DNA from: Pseudomonadota bacterium
GTDB taxonomy: Bacteria > Pseudomonadota > Gammaproteobacteria > Woeseiales > Woeseiaceae
NCBI GenBank assembly: GCA_027295475.1
Contig: JAPUKV010000238.1
Location: forward strand, 1 to 15,988
DNA: 15,988 nt
Direction of reading: 5' to 3'
Shown: one piece after another, positions 1 through 6,985 of the stretch
How the letters are laid out: each line of letters starts with the position of its first letter
Numbering within the stretch: the stretch's first letter is position 1
Translations under genes and position numbers: made by a program
Notes under the pieces: generated by a model
The model's database searches: none
What the model was told of the DNA's origin: nothing
The model's input: only the letters and a program-made list of their open reading frames with translations

Positions 1-70
1 CATATCGACTCTTTTCTGGCTTCTTAGAGCGAATACGGGCGTCTGTTAGACGTTTTCTTCTGCTACCCAT
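1..70 (-). CDS. Tyrosine recombinase (phage-type integrase), N-terminal end only
   Basis: The minus strand carries an ATG at 70-68 preceded by a perfect AGGAGG Shine-Dalgarno (complement of 82-87), and stays open to the window edge. The 23 visible residues begin MGSRRKR, then LTDARIR, then SKKPEKSRY. This is the typical opening of the Arm DNA-binding domain (DUF4102 type) of tyrosine integrases of phages and genomic islands: basic leader, LTDxxIR, KPxxK, aromatic residue. Such enzymes integrate and excise an element by site-specific recombination. The catalytic domain lies outside the window, so activity cannot be judged. It is divergent from the ygfX-rpoE block and sits in AT-richer DNA, which suggests the end of an integrated element. 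The call rests on a short N-terminus only. Confidence 0.68.
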   Translation of the reverse strand, partial: MGSRRKRLTDARIRSKKPEKSRY

Positions 71-98
71 GCTACCCAGTACCTCCTATGGGTAGCAT
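61..98 (-). promoter_or_regulatory. Triple 9-bp repeat forming a hairpin around the integrase ribosome-binding site
   Basis: On the plus strand TGCTACCCA occurs twice in tandem (61-69, 70-78) and once inverted (89-97). In the minus-strand mRNA the upstream arm (97-89) can pair perfectly with either downstream copy. Pairing with the nearer copy extends to 10 bp (98-89 with 78-69) and leaves a 10-nt loop holding the AGGAGG. The ATG (70-68) straddles the junction of the two downstream arms. The repeats are directly visible; translational control, or a dyad operator for a repressor or excisionase, is inference. Confidence 0.6.
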
Positions 99-254
99 CT
101 TAGACGAAATACGGTGAATTGTCATGAAACGGGATGAATCCTAAATACTTTAAAATACTGAGATTAAACTACGGTGTTAGCGTTTCACCCTGTATCATAC
201 CAATTCAAGCGTACTTGTTGGGGAGCCAAAATCATGATGACCCCGAACTAGCCG
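98..254. other. AT-rich junction between the integrated element and the core chromosome
   Basis: No gene is supported here. The stretch is visibly richer in A+T than the rest of the window. It holds short direct repeats: AAATACT at 143-149 and 153-159, TACGGTG at 110-116 and 170-176, and TAGACG at 101-106, which also occurs inside the integrase start at 47-52. Repeats beside an integrase may be arm-type or attachment-site sequence, but no att core can be defined without the other end of the element. No tRNA or tmRNA end is visible. Confidence 0.4.
234..251 (+). other. Possible 5-codon leader ORF ahead of the ygfX-like gene
   Basis: A good Shine-Dalgarno (GGGGAG, 220-225) lies 8 nt before ATG-ATG at 234. 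That ATG reads only MMTPN and stops at TAG 249-251. The frame is the same as that of the next gene, whose ATG follows at 255 with no ribosome-binding site of its own. It could be a leader peptide for translational coupling, or a former N-terminal extension cut by a nonsense change. Nothing beyond the sequence layout supports expression. Confidence 0.3.
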
Positions 255-704
255 ATGCCATCGAAAAGATTCGTCGCCGAACTCAAACCTGATCCCCTGT
301 TGCGGCAGGTCGTCATGCTGGCCGCCTGCGCGGCGCTCTTGACCGGTTTTGCGCTGCTGATCCGGCTGCCTTTAGCGCCGTGGGTCAGGCTGGGTCTGGC
401 ACTGCTCTGGCTCGTGAGCCAGTTAAGGGAAATCAGCAGGCTCGCGCGCGGCGCTGGGCGCGTAAAAGAGATTCGCATCGGCAAGGCAGCAGCCACGGTG
501 GTCAACCGACAAGGCAAGGAACAGCCGGTACAGATTATATCTGGTAGTGTCGTATTGCCGAGACTTGCCTGGCTGCGGCTCAGATTGCCGGACGGGCTGA
601 TTTACGGTGAGCTTTTGCGTGGCGATCCCGCAAGTAACAAGCAATGGCGCCACCTGCAGATCTTGTGGCGCCAGGGGCCCGGGACCTTTGGCCGGAGTGC
701 CTAA
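255..704 (+). CDS. YgfX-like (CptA family) inner-membrane protein
   Basis: This 149-residue protein has the YgfX architecture: a short N-terminus, two closely spaced membrane segments (about 18-38 and 44-57), then a basic cytoplasmic domain. The C-terminal half has the family-like pattern GSVVLPRLAWLRLRLPDG, then a Gly-Asp and a WRHLQILWR ending. E. coli YgfX is of similar size and is encoded with SdhE (succinate dehydrogenase assembly factor); YgfX has been proposed to act on cytoskeletal proteins. In several gammaproteobacteria ygfX lies next to rpoE, as here. No sdhE is visible upstream, where the integrase end is found instead. The start has no Shine-Dalgarno and follows a 5-codon ORF. 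Sequence divergence is high, so the assignment is by architecture, local pattern and context. Confidence 0.65.
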   Translation: MPSKRFVAELKPDPLLRQVVMLAACAALLTGFALLIRLPLAPWVRLGLALLWLVSQLREISRLARGAGRVKEIRIGKAAATVVNRQGKEQPVQIISGSVVLPRLAWLRLRLPDGLIYGELLRGDPASNKQWRHLQILWRQGPGTFGRSA

Positions 705-775
705 GCTGATACCATCGCATCCGCAAAACTGGGTCACATTTCTGCAGAAAATGCCTGAAACATGCGGTATTCGGA

Positions 776-802
776 GAACTTTCTAACCTTGCGCCAGTCT
801 AT
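776..802 (+). promoter_or_regulatory. Sigma-E (RpoE/AlgU) autoregulatory promoter of rpoE
   Basis: GAACTT at 776-781 is followed after exactly 16 nt by TCTAT at 798-802. The established sigma-E/AlgU consensus is GAACTT-N16/17-TCTGA. It lies about 45 bases before the rpoE ATG and leaves room for a 40-nt leader. Transcription of rpoE by its own sigma factor is the rule in this family, so the location fits. The promoter would drive rpoE-rseA-rseB and probably rseC. Confidence 0.78.
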
Positions 803-848
803 TCGGGAGTCGGTTGACCTCGCCACTCATTGAGTGGGGCCTGCCTGT

Positions 849-1424
849 ATGGCGACTAAATCAACCGATGCTCAACTGGTCCGCCGTGTCCAGAAGGGTG
901 ATAAAGGTGCTTTTGACCTTCTTGTCCTGAAATATCAGCACAGGATTGTCAATCTGGTGATGCGTTATGTGCGAGATCCGGACCAGGCTTTGGACATTAC
1001 CCAGGAGGCCTTCCTCAAGGCCTACCGGGCATTGGGCAGGTTCCGTGGCGAGAGTGCGTTTTATACCTGGCTTTATCGGATCGCCGTGAATACTGCAAAG
1101 AATTATCTGGCAGCCCAGCGCAGACGTCCGATGGACGTCGAACTGGACCTGCAGGATCCGGAGCAGTTCGACCTGCATGCGAAGCTCAGGGAGACGGACA
1201 CGCCCGAGGGCGTGCTGATGGGTCGTCAGCTGCATGAAACGGTGGCCCGGGCCATAGAGGCATTGCCAGAAGATTTACGCACGGCGATTGTGCTTCGTGA
1301 ACTCGATGGCATGAGTTACGAAGAAATCGCACAGACGATGGAGTGTCCGGTCGGTACGGTTCGATCCCGCATATTTCGCGCGCGGGACGCAATCGGCAAG
1401 AAGATCGGGACTCTGGTTGATTAA
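849..1424 (+). CDS. rpoE: RNA polymerase sigma-E factor (AlgU/RpoE)
   Basis: This ECF sigma factor directs transcription of envelope-stress genes. From ATG 849 it has 191 residues, the same as E. coli RpoE, and aligns from the first residue up to LVxRVQKGD. Region 2 carries YQHRIVNLVMRYV, ITQEAFLKAYRAL and FYTWLYRIAVNTAKNYL. Region 4 carries EALPEDLRTAIVLRELDG, SYEEIA and CPVGTVRSRIFRARDAI. A GTG at 834 would add five residues but has no Shine-Dalgarno; GTGGGG at 834-839 serves the ATG at 849. The stop is TAA. rseA follows after 35 bases. Expression is likely autoinduced from the promoter at 776-802 and restrained by RseA. Confidence 0.97.
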   Translation: MATKSTDAQLVRRVQKGDKGAFDLLVLKYQHRIVNLVMRYVRDPDQALDITQEAFLKAYRALGRFRGESAFYTWLYRIAVNTAKNYLAAQRRRPMDVELDLQDPEQFDLHAKLRETDTPEGVLMGRQLHETVARAIEALPEDLRTAIVLRELDGMSYEEIAQTMECPVGTVRSRIFRARDAIGKKIGTLVD

Positions 1425-1459
1425 TTTGGTATCAGGATACAGATACCGTTAGGTGATTT

Positions 1460-2026
1460 ATGAACGACGCTCTGAAAATGCAGATATCCGCCTTCGTTGA
1501 CGGTGAGCTGCCGGAAAATGAAAGCGAGTTGCTGTTGCGGCGGCTGAGCCAGGACACTTCGCTGCGCCAGCAGGTTGCAGAATATATCGAAATTGGCCGC
1601 CAGATTCGCCAGGATCATGATGTACCCGGCATAAGCGACTTGCGCGACCGGATTGCGGTAGCGCTTGGCGAGGAGCCGGTACGGCACCCGGCAAGCACCG
1701 ACGTTTCTCAATCGAAGTTCACGAGGCCGGCAGTAGGTGCGGCAATTGCTGCATCGGTCGCGGTGCTGGCTTTATTCGCTGTGCAACAGGTGTATTCGCC
1801 GGATGACAGCGGAAATATTGGCAGTAATTTTGCGGGCCGCACGGTGCCTGATAGTCGAACTGCAGCTGACCGGCCGGACGATGAGTTGCTGAAGCAATTG
1901 TATCTCCACCATAATCCTCGTCTTGTTACCTGGCAGCTGTGGGATGGTACCCTCGTGGAAATCGAAGCAGAGGATGAGCCGGCGGAAAGTGATGACAGAG
2001 GTACTGACGAAGAAAGTCAGGACTAG
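1460..2026 (+). CDS. rseA: Anti-sigma-E factor RseA (MucA-like)
   Basis: This single-pass inner-membrane anti-sigma factor sequesters RpoE and is released by stepwise proteolysis (DegS, RseP, ClpXP in E. coli). Of 188 residues, the first 60 form the RseA N-terminal domain, opening with the hallmark ISAFVDGEL (9-17) and helical LLLRRLSQD. A membrane segment spans about 91-112. The periplasmic part ends in a strongly acidic tail, with DDELLKQLYLHHNP (141-154) resembling the RseB/MucB-binding segment of MucA. TAGGTGA sits just before the ATG. The gene lies between rpoE and rseB, the standard order. The N-terminal motif and position make the call firm; the tail is not conserved. Confidence 0.92.
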   Translation: MNDALKMQISAFVDGELPENESELLLRRLSQDTSLRQQVAEYIEIGRQIRQDHDVPGISDLRDRIAVALGEEPVRHPASTDVSQSKFTRPAVGAAIAASVAVLALFAVQQVYSPDDSGNIGSNFAGRTVPDSRTAADRPDDELLKQLYLHHNPRLVTWQLWDGTLVEIEAEDEPAESDDRGTDEESQD

Positions 2027-2055
2027 TGGTCCTACAAGGCTTGTGCATCATTTAG

Positions 2056-3030
2056 ATGAATAACACGACAAAGACATCTGCGTTTTCATCGCTGCTGACG
2101 ATCGGAGTCTTGTTGTCGACGCATTCGGCAATCGCGCTCGCCGCTGACGGGCCACATGAGTGGCTTGGCCGCATGTCGCATGCCGTGCAGACCATGAGTT
2201 ACGCAGGCACAGTAATTCGAACCCGGCGTGGTGAATCGGAAGCGCTAAAAATTGTACGCAAAATAGAGGACGGTGTCGTCAGTGAAAAAATGACTGTCCA
2301 GGAGGGCAATCGCCTGGAGATCATTCGCAAGGGCGACGAGGTGCATTGCATTCTGCCGGACTCGAAGTCGGTGCTGGTCGAGAGTTGGGATAATCAGGGT
2401 ACCCTGTTTTCGATGCTACCCGGCAGGGACATCGAGTTTGGCAATGAATACGACCTGTCGATCGTCCGCGAAGATCGGGTCGCTGGACGTAAGGCTGTGC
2501 TGCTGGCAATCCGCCCTCACGATGAATTCCGCTTCGGTCATCGATTATGGCTGGATCGTAGTACGGCGTTTCCTCTACGGACAGAGTTGATCGATGGCGA
2601 CGGCACCATTCTCGAGCAAATCAGGTTTGCAGACATAAACCTGGATTCTGAAATTTCGGCGGAGGCCTTGTCGCCATCGGTAAGCCTGGAGAATTTCACC
2701 TGGTATGCGGAGACCGCAAAGCGGGTGGAGATTGACATCGCAATCGATTGGAATTGCGATGATCTGCCTGCCGGGTTTCGCGTCGTTTCAACGAAGACCG
2801 AGCAACTACCGGGTGCAGATGCGCCGGTGACGCACATCCTCTACAGCGATGGTCTCGCCACCGTATCGGTATTCATCGGCCAGGTACGGAAAAAGAAGCT
2901 GGCCCGGCGATCCAATATTGGGGGATCCAACGCCTACAGCATGCAGCTGGCCGATTATCAGATTACGGCAATCGGTGAGGTACCCGCGGTAACCGTGCAA
3001 CGAATCGCCAGCTCGATGCGACCACAATAG
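2056..3030 (+). CDS. rseB: Sigma-E regulatory protein RseB (MucB)
   Basis: This periplasmic protein binds the RseA periplasmic domain and shields it from DegS; in E. coli it senses mislocalised LPS/lipoprotein. It has 324 residues, typical for the family. A signal peptide is visible (hydrophobic core about 13-29, probable cleavage after ALA/A near 29-30). The N-terminal lipoprotein-like domain starts with WLGRMSHAVQTMSYAGTVI and continues to about 205 (FRFGHRLWLDRSTAFPLRTE). The smaller C-terminal domain covers about 220-320. The ATG has only a weak ribosome-binding site, so coupling to rseA, 29 bases upstream, is likely. Its TAG stop is the first part of a REP-like hairpin at 3027-3052. Confidence 0.95.
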   Translation: MNNTTKTSAFSSLLTIGVLLSTHSAIALAADGPHEWLGRMSHAVQTMSYAGTVIRTRRGESEALKIVRKIEDGVVSEKMTVQEGNRLEIIRKGDEVHCILPDSKSVLVESWDNQGTLFSMLPGRDIEFGNEYDLSIVREDRVAGRKAVLLAIRPHDEFRFGHRLWLDRSTAFPLRTELIDGDGTILEQIRFADINLDSEISAEALSPSVSLENFTWYAETAKRVEIDIAIDWNCDDLPAGFRVVSTKTEQLPGADAPVTHILYSDGLATVSVFIGQVRKKKLARRSNIGGSNAYSMQLADYQITAIGEVPAVTVQRIASSMRPQ

Positions 3031-3052
3031 CCCGCAGGACTTTGCCTGGCGG
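3027..3052 (+). repeat. REP-like bulged hairpin, copy 1 (rseB-rseC junction)
   Basis: After an ATAG head (3027-3030, containing the rseB stop) and one C, CCGCAGG (3032-3038) pairs with CCT-GCGG (3045-3047, 3049-3052) around a 6-nt loop, leaving one unpaired G at 3048. The same plan, with GTAG head, one C, a 6-nt loop and a single G bulge at the same place, recurs at 12605-12632. A GTAG/ATAG head plus imperfect palindrome is the layout of REP sequences mobilised by RAYT transposases. Classification as REP is inferred from two copies. Confidence 0.5.
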
Positions 3053-3080
3053 CTGCTTTCCTGTTACTGATATAAACGAT

Positions 3081-3518
3081 ATGGACTCACCTGTTGGCAG
3101 GATTGTTTCTGTCGCGTCGGGACATGCGACCGTGTCGGTGGATGCCGCGCAAGTCTGTGCGCGCTGCGCTGCGGGGAAGGGGTGTGGCGCCGGATTACTC
3201 ACGGGCGCCGGCCGTTCACGACTGATCGACGTCAACGTGCCGCCGGGCATGGACCTGAAACCGGGCGACGACGTTAAACTGGCATTAGCGCCCTCTCATC
3301 TGCTGCGCGCCGCAGTTCTTGCTTACGGATTGCCGATGGCCGGCGTCGTCATCGCGCTCGGCATTGCCTGGATTTTCAGCAGCGCAGTGAACGACGTTCT
3401 TGCAGTAGTTCTCGCGATTTGTGGTCTGGCCGCAGGCGCACTTTTGGGCCGGCATTTTCTCAATCAGGACGGCTGCCTCAAAAACCTCGTGCCAACGGTG
3501 TCTGAACGTAATGCCTGA
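3081..3518 (+). CDS. rseC: SoxR-reducing / sigma-E regulatory protein RseC
   Basis: This inner-membrane protein of 145 residues from ATG 3081 belongs to the RseC/MucC family. In E. coli it modulates sigma-E and takes part in reducing SoxR. The N-terminal part has the cysteine cluster CARC-x5-C (C26, C29, C35) with GCGAG, then a beta-rich segment ending PGDDVKLALA. Two membrane helices follow (about 78-100 and 104-124). A TTG at 3042 would add 13 residues but lies in the loop of the REP-like hairpin and gives a non-family N-terminus. ATG 3081 matches the short family opening, though it lacks a clear Shine-Dalgarno. The last 8 bases overlap the next gene. Confidence 0.9.
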   Translation: MDSPVGRIVSVASGHATVSVDAAQVCARCAAGKGCGAGLLTGAGRSRLIDVNVPPGMDLKPGDDVKLALAPSHLLRAAVLAYGLPMAGVVIALGIAWIFSSAVNDVLAVVLAICGLAAGALLGRHFLNQDGCLKNLVPTVSERNA

Positions 3519-3753
3519 TATTCAGATCTATAGCCGTCCCGGCTGTCATATGTGTGAAGAACTCATCGAGGAAATGCTGCCGCTCGTGAGAGGCAGGGCT
3601 GAGCTTGAGGTCCTGAATGTCGATACGCGGCAAGACTGGCAGGAAGAGTATGGTACGCGCGTGCCGGTCGTCGAGTTCGATGGCCGTGTCATCTGTCAGC
3701 ATTATCTCGACAGGGATGCGCTCGCCAGTGTCCTCGACGAGATCGGGGTGTGA
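3511..3753 (+). CDS. Glutaredoxin-like protein (DUF836 family)
   Basis: This 80-residue thioredoxin-fold protein has an early beta strand (IQIYSRP), a redox motif C12-H-M-C15, and the V-P52 cis-proline region (TRVPVVEFDG) ending in a short helix. These are the features of small glutaredoxin-family (DUF836) thiol proteins. Its substrate is unknown. It starts 8 bases inside rseC, so translation is coupled to RseC. RseC itself has an N-terminal cysteine cluster, which makes a shared redox task conceivable, but this is only inference. An upstream open extension of the frame lies wholly inside rseC and is not family-like, so ATG 3511 is preferred. Confidence 0.85.
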   Translation: MPDIQIYSRPGCHMCEELIEEMLPLVRGRAELEVLNVDTRQDWQEEYGTRVPVVEFDGRVICQHYLDRDALASVLDEIGV

Positions 3754-3823
3754 CCCGTGCAACGGCTCCCACAGCGATATCAAGCGTATATACTTCGCCG
3801 TTTGCAGGGCCTGACCCGATGCC

Positions 3824-5614
3824 ATGAATCACCTACGCAATTTCTCGATCATTGCCCATATCGACCATGGCAAATCGACGCTGGCAGACCGCTTTATCCA
3901 GCTATGCGGTGGGCTGCAGGCGAGAGAAATGTCGGAGCAGGTTCTTGATTCGATGGATCTGGAACGGGAGCGAGGTATCACGATCAAGGCGCAAAGCGTG
4001 TCGCTGAAGTACCGTGCTGCGGACGGCGAAGACTACCAGCTGAATTTCATCGATACGCCCGGTCACGTCGACTTCTCCTACGAGGTTTCCCGCTCTCTGG
4101 CTGCCTGTGAGGGTGCCCTGCTCGTGGTCGACGCTGCACAGGGCGTCGAGGCGCAAAGCGTCGCAAACTGCATGACTGCGATCGACCAGGGCCTTGACGT
4201 GCTGCCGGTCCTGAACAAGATCGATCTTCCCGCTGCCGATCCCGAAAAGGTCATACAGGAAATTGAGGACATCATTGGTATCGACGCGCAGGATGCTGTC
4301 AGGGTTAGCGCCAAGACAGGCGAGGGCGTGCCGGAATTACTCGAACAGATCATTGCCAAGGTACCGCCACCGTCCGGTAATCCCGAGGGGCCTCTGCAGG
4401 CGCTGATAATCGATTCCTGGTTCGACAATTATGTCGGTGTCGTGTCACTCGTCCGGGTCGTCAACGGCAGTTTGTCAAAAGGCAGCAAAATTACCGTCAT
4501 GTCGACGGACCGTTCCTACCGTGCGGATCGACTTGGCAGCTTTACACCAAAGATGGAAGACCGCCCGGCGCTGGCGACAGGCGAAGTCGGCTTCGTCATC
4601 GCCGGCATCAAAGACATCTATGGCGCACCGGTAGGCGATACCCTGACATCCACAAAGAAACCCTGTGACGAGCCGCTAGCCGGATTCAAGCAGGTGCAGC
4701 CCCGCGTTTTTGCCGGACTGTTTCCGATCAAGTCGGAGGACTATGAGAATTTTCGTGAGGCACTGAAGAAGCTTCGCCTGAACGACGCGGCGCTGCATTT
4801 CGAGCCTGAGACGTCCACAGCACTGGGATTCGGTTTCCGCTGCGGCTTCCTTGGCATGTTGCACATGGAAATCGTTCAGGAGCGGCTGGAGCGCGAATAT
4901 GGACTCGAACTCATTACGACCGCCCCGACCGTGATATTTGAGGTCGTAACGACCGGAGGCGAGACACTGCAAGTCGATAATCCATCAAAGCTTCCCCCGG
5001 ACAATGAAATCGTCGAACTACGTGAACCTATCATTACGGCGAATATCCTCGTGACGGAGCAGCATGTGGGTGCGGTAATCAAGCTGTGCATCCAGAGGCG
5101 GGGCGTGCAGAAACACCTCAGATATCTCGGCAGCCAGGTCTCACTGGAGTACGAAATACCTCTCGCGGAGGTCGTCCTCGACTTTTTCGACCGCCTCAAG
5201 TCCGTCAGTCGTGGATACGCGTCATTCGACTACCACTTTGAGCGTTTCGAACCCGCATCACTCGTGCGACTCGATATTTTGATAAATCAGGAGCGCGTTG
5301 ACGCGTTATCGATTATTGTGCACCGGGAAAACGCACAAACCAGAGGGCGTGAGCTCGTGGAAAAAATGCGCGAGCTGATTCCCCGCCAGATGTTCGACGT
5401 CGCGATTCAGGCGGCTATCGGCAGGCAAGTAATCGCGCGAAGCACTGTCAAGGCATTGCGGAAAAACGTCACGGCGAAATGCTATGGCGGTGATATCACC
5501 CGGAAGCGAAAGTTGTTGGAGAAACAGAAAGCCGGGAAAAAGCGAATGAAACGGATTGGATCCGTTGAAATTCCACAAGAGGCATTTCTTGCAGTATTAC
5601 GTGTAGAAAAGTGA
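3824..5614 (+). CDS. lepA: Elongation factor 4 (LepA), ribosome-associated GTPase
   Basis: LepA/EF4 is a translational GTPase that binds 70S ribosomes and affects elongation, back-translocation and 30S biogenesis. It is 596 residues (E. coli 599) and near-collinear throughout. G1 is AHIDHGKST (11-19), the switch region has [15 protein letters not shown]3 is DTPGHVDF, G4 is NKID and G5 is SAKTG. Domains II and III and the EF-G-like domain V follow ([35 protein letters not shown]). The LepA-specific C-terminal domain ends [20 protein letters not shown] and [19 protein letters not shown]. The ATG is 70 bases after the glutaredoxin-like gene. lepB follows after 9 bases. Confidence 0.98.
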   Translation: MNHLRNFSIIAHIDHGKSTLADRFIQLCGGLQAREMSEQVLDSMDLERERGITIKAQSVSLKYRAADGEDYQLNFIDTPGHVDFSYEVSRSLAACEGALLVVDAAQGVEAQSVANCMTAIDQGLDVLPVLNKIDLPAADPEKVIQEIEDIIGIDAQDAVRVSAKTGEGVPELLEQIIAKVPPPSGNPEGPLQALIIDSWFDNYVGVVSLVRVVNGSLSKGSKITVMSTDRSYRADRLGSFTPKMEDRPALATGEVGFVIAGIKDIYGAPVGDTLTSTKKPCDEPLAGFKQVQPRVFAGLFPIKSEDYENFREALKKLRLNDAALHFEPETSTALGFGFRCGFLGMLHMEIVQERLEREYGLELITTAPTVIFEVVTTGGETLQVDNPSKLPPDNEIVELREPIITANILVTEQHVGAVIKLCIQRRGVQKHLRYLGSQVSLEYEIPLAEVVLDFFDRLKSVSRGYASFDYHFERFEPASLVRLDILINQERVDALSIIVHRENAQTRGRELVEKMRELIPRQMFDVAIQAAIGRQVIARSTVKALRKNVTAKCYGGDITRKRKLLEKQKAGKKRMKRIGSVEIPQEAFLAVLRVEK

Positions 5615-5623
5615 GAGTAAATC

Positions 5624-6391
5624 TTGAGTATTAACCTTGCATTGATCTTGACGTTGTTGACTGCGTTTACCGGCTCAGTGGTCGCCTACGACAAGTTTTA
5701 CTTGCGAAAACGCACTTCCGATTCTGGCGGAGAAACGAATGGCGTCCTCAACACCATAATCGATTATTCACGCTCGTTCTTTCCGGTGCTGTTGTTCGTT
5801 CTGGTAATAAGATCGTTTATTTTCGAGCCGTTTCGGATTCCTTCCGGATCGATGATGCCGACTCTGCTACAGGGCGATTATATTTTCGTCAAGAAATATT
5901 CTTTCGGCCTTCGTCTCCCGGTGCTCGACAAAAAGATCATTGAAACCGGCGAACCGGAAAGAGGCGACGTCGTGGTATTTCGCCTGCCATCCGAACCCAG
6001 CATTAATTACATCAAGCGCGTGATCGGACTGCCGGGCGACGAAATAGTCTACGAAAAGCACCGTCTGACCGTAAACGGCGAACTCATCGCAGTCACGAGA
6101 GACGCAGATCCTCCGAGCGCGTCAGCGGCCGCCAGGTACATCGAGCAACTCGGTGACCGGCAGCACGCGATTCTTGTCACCGATCCCCGCAACGCCATGC
6201 GCGATGGCAAGTTTACGGTTCCGGATGGCCACTATTTCATGATGGGGGATAATCGCGATAACAGCCGCGACAGCCGTTTCATCGGTGCGATTCCGGAGAC
6301 CCACCTGGTTGGCGAAGCCGTGCGTATCTGGATGCACATGGATGGGCTTGAATGGCCGGAGTGGACGCGGATCGGCACGAAGATAGAATAA
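5624..6391 (+). CDS. lepB: Signal peptidase I
   Basis: This inner-membrane serine protease removes signal peptides from exported proteins. Of 255 residues, two N-terminal membrane segments are visible (about 3-21 and 51-67). Box B, PSGSMMPTLLQGD, carries the nucleophile Ser76. Box D, YIKRVIGLPGDE, carries the general base Lys131. Box E is GDNRDNSRDSR near 214-224. The E. coli enzyme is longer (324), mainly through insertions in the periplasmic domain. The start is TTG at 5624, the only start that keeps the first membrane helix, preceded by GTGAGAG within 10 bases. lepA-lepB order is classical; LepB would process the RseB and CsiV signal peptides seen in this window. Confidence 0.95.
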   Translation: MSINLALILTLLTAFTGSVVAYDKFYLRKRTSDSGGETNGVLNTIIDYSRSFFPVLLFVLVIRSFIFEPFRIPSGSMMPTLLQGDYIFVKKYSFGLRLPVLDKKIIETGEPERGDVVVFRLPSEPSINYIKRVIGLPGDEIVYEKHRLTVNGELIAVTRDADPPSASAAARYIEQLGDRQHAILVTDPRNAMRDGKFTVPDGHYFMMGDNRDNSRDSRFIGAIPETHLVGEAVRIWMHMDGLEWPEWTRIGTKIE

Positions 6392-6515
6392 TGAGGTGTC
6401 AGTCACTGATTTCGCGGTTAGAATTGCGCTAGCCTTGGCCGGAGCAAAGTGGAGTAGCTGTATGTTTAGCTCGGATAATTGCGGTCAAATACGCCGTTTT
6501 CGACATCCAACGCCG

Positions 6516-6890
6516 ATGAAGCGGACTCAGGCGCACCAGGCCGGCATCACCACGGTGGGTTTCCTGATTCTGGCCGTCTTTATCGGACTGTTCGCGTTCG
6601 CAGGAATGCGCCTATCGCCGGTCTATCTTAATTACATGAAAGTCGCGGGCGTTCTTGATGGCGTATTCAAGGAGTTTGACAGTCAGAATCCGTCGCGCGC
6701 GTCGCTTCAGAAGTCAATAAGGCGGCGATTCGATGTCGAGAGCGTCACTATCATCACTGCCAGAGACATCAAAATAGTCAACGAAAGCGGCGGGTTCCGG
6801 ATCGAGGCAGTGTACGATCACATGGCGCCGTTTATCGGCAATGTTTCTTTTTCGGTACATTTCGACAAGAAAGTGTTGGTGCGCCGCTAG
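6516..6890 (+). CDS. DUF4845 small membrane protein
   Basis: This is the conserved small protein between lepB and rnc in many gammaproteobacteria; its function is unknown. From ATG 6516 it has 124 residues. The N-terminus, basic then QAG-ITTVGFLILAVFIGLFAFAGMRL, is a type IV prepilin-like helix with a Gly before the hydrophobic stretch, but without the Glu at +5 of true pilins. A soluble domain follows with LSPVYLNYMKVAGVLDGVF and a final strand pattern. ATG 6516 gives the family-like N-terminus but has no Shine-Dalgarno. ATG 6462, in frame, has GGAG at good spacing and would add 18 residues. The start is therefore open; the family call is supported by pattern and position. Confidence 0.82.
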   Translation: MKRTQAHQAGITTVGFLILAVFIGLFAFAGMRLSPVYLNYMKVAGVLDGVFKEFDSQNPSRASLQKSIRRRFDVESVTIITARDIKIVNESGGFRIEAVYDHMAPFIGNVSFSVHFDKKVLVRR

Positions 6891-6944
6891 GGGAGAAGCG
6901 TGTCATCTCCTCCCGGTACAGACTCGCCGGACAGAAAAGCCGGC
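6890..6944 (+). promoter_or_regulatory. Two hairpins in the rnc leader
   Basis: GGGAGA-type sequence at 6890-6896 pairs with 6906-6912 (7 bp including one G-T), and GCCGG 6926-6930 pairs with CCGGC 6940-6944 around a 9-nt loop. Both lie in the 95-base gap before rnc. In E. coli the rnc leader is a substrate of RNase III itself (autoregulation). Whether these hairpins do this is inference; the stems are short. Confidence 0.35.
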
Positions 6945-6985
6945 CGAAGATCCGGTATAACGAGCCAAAGAAATGAGCGATCCCT

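Noticed and set aside
40..60. Hairpin CGTCT-GTT-AGACG followed by T-rich sequence, like a terminator
   Set aside because: It lies inside the integrase coding sequence of the minus strand, and the stem is only 5 bp with an interrupted T-run.
119..147. Sigma-70-like promoter TTGTCA-N17-TAAATA before the ygfX-like gene
   Set aside because: The -35 is good but the -10 matches only three of six positions, and AT-rich DNA gives such hits by chance.
834..848. GTG 834 as start of rpoE
   Set aside because: There is no Shine-Dalgarno before it; ATG 849 gives the exact E. coli length and uses GTGGGG as ribosome site.
3042..3080. TTG 3042 as start of rseC
   Set aside because: It falls into the loop of the REP-like hairpin and adds residues not seen in the family.
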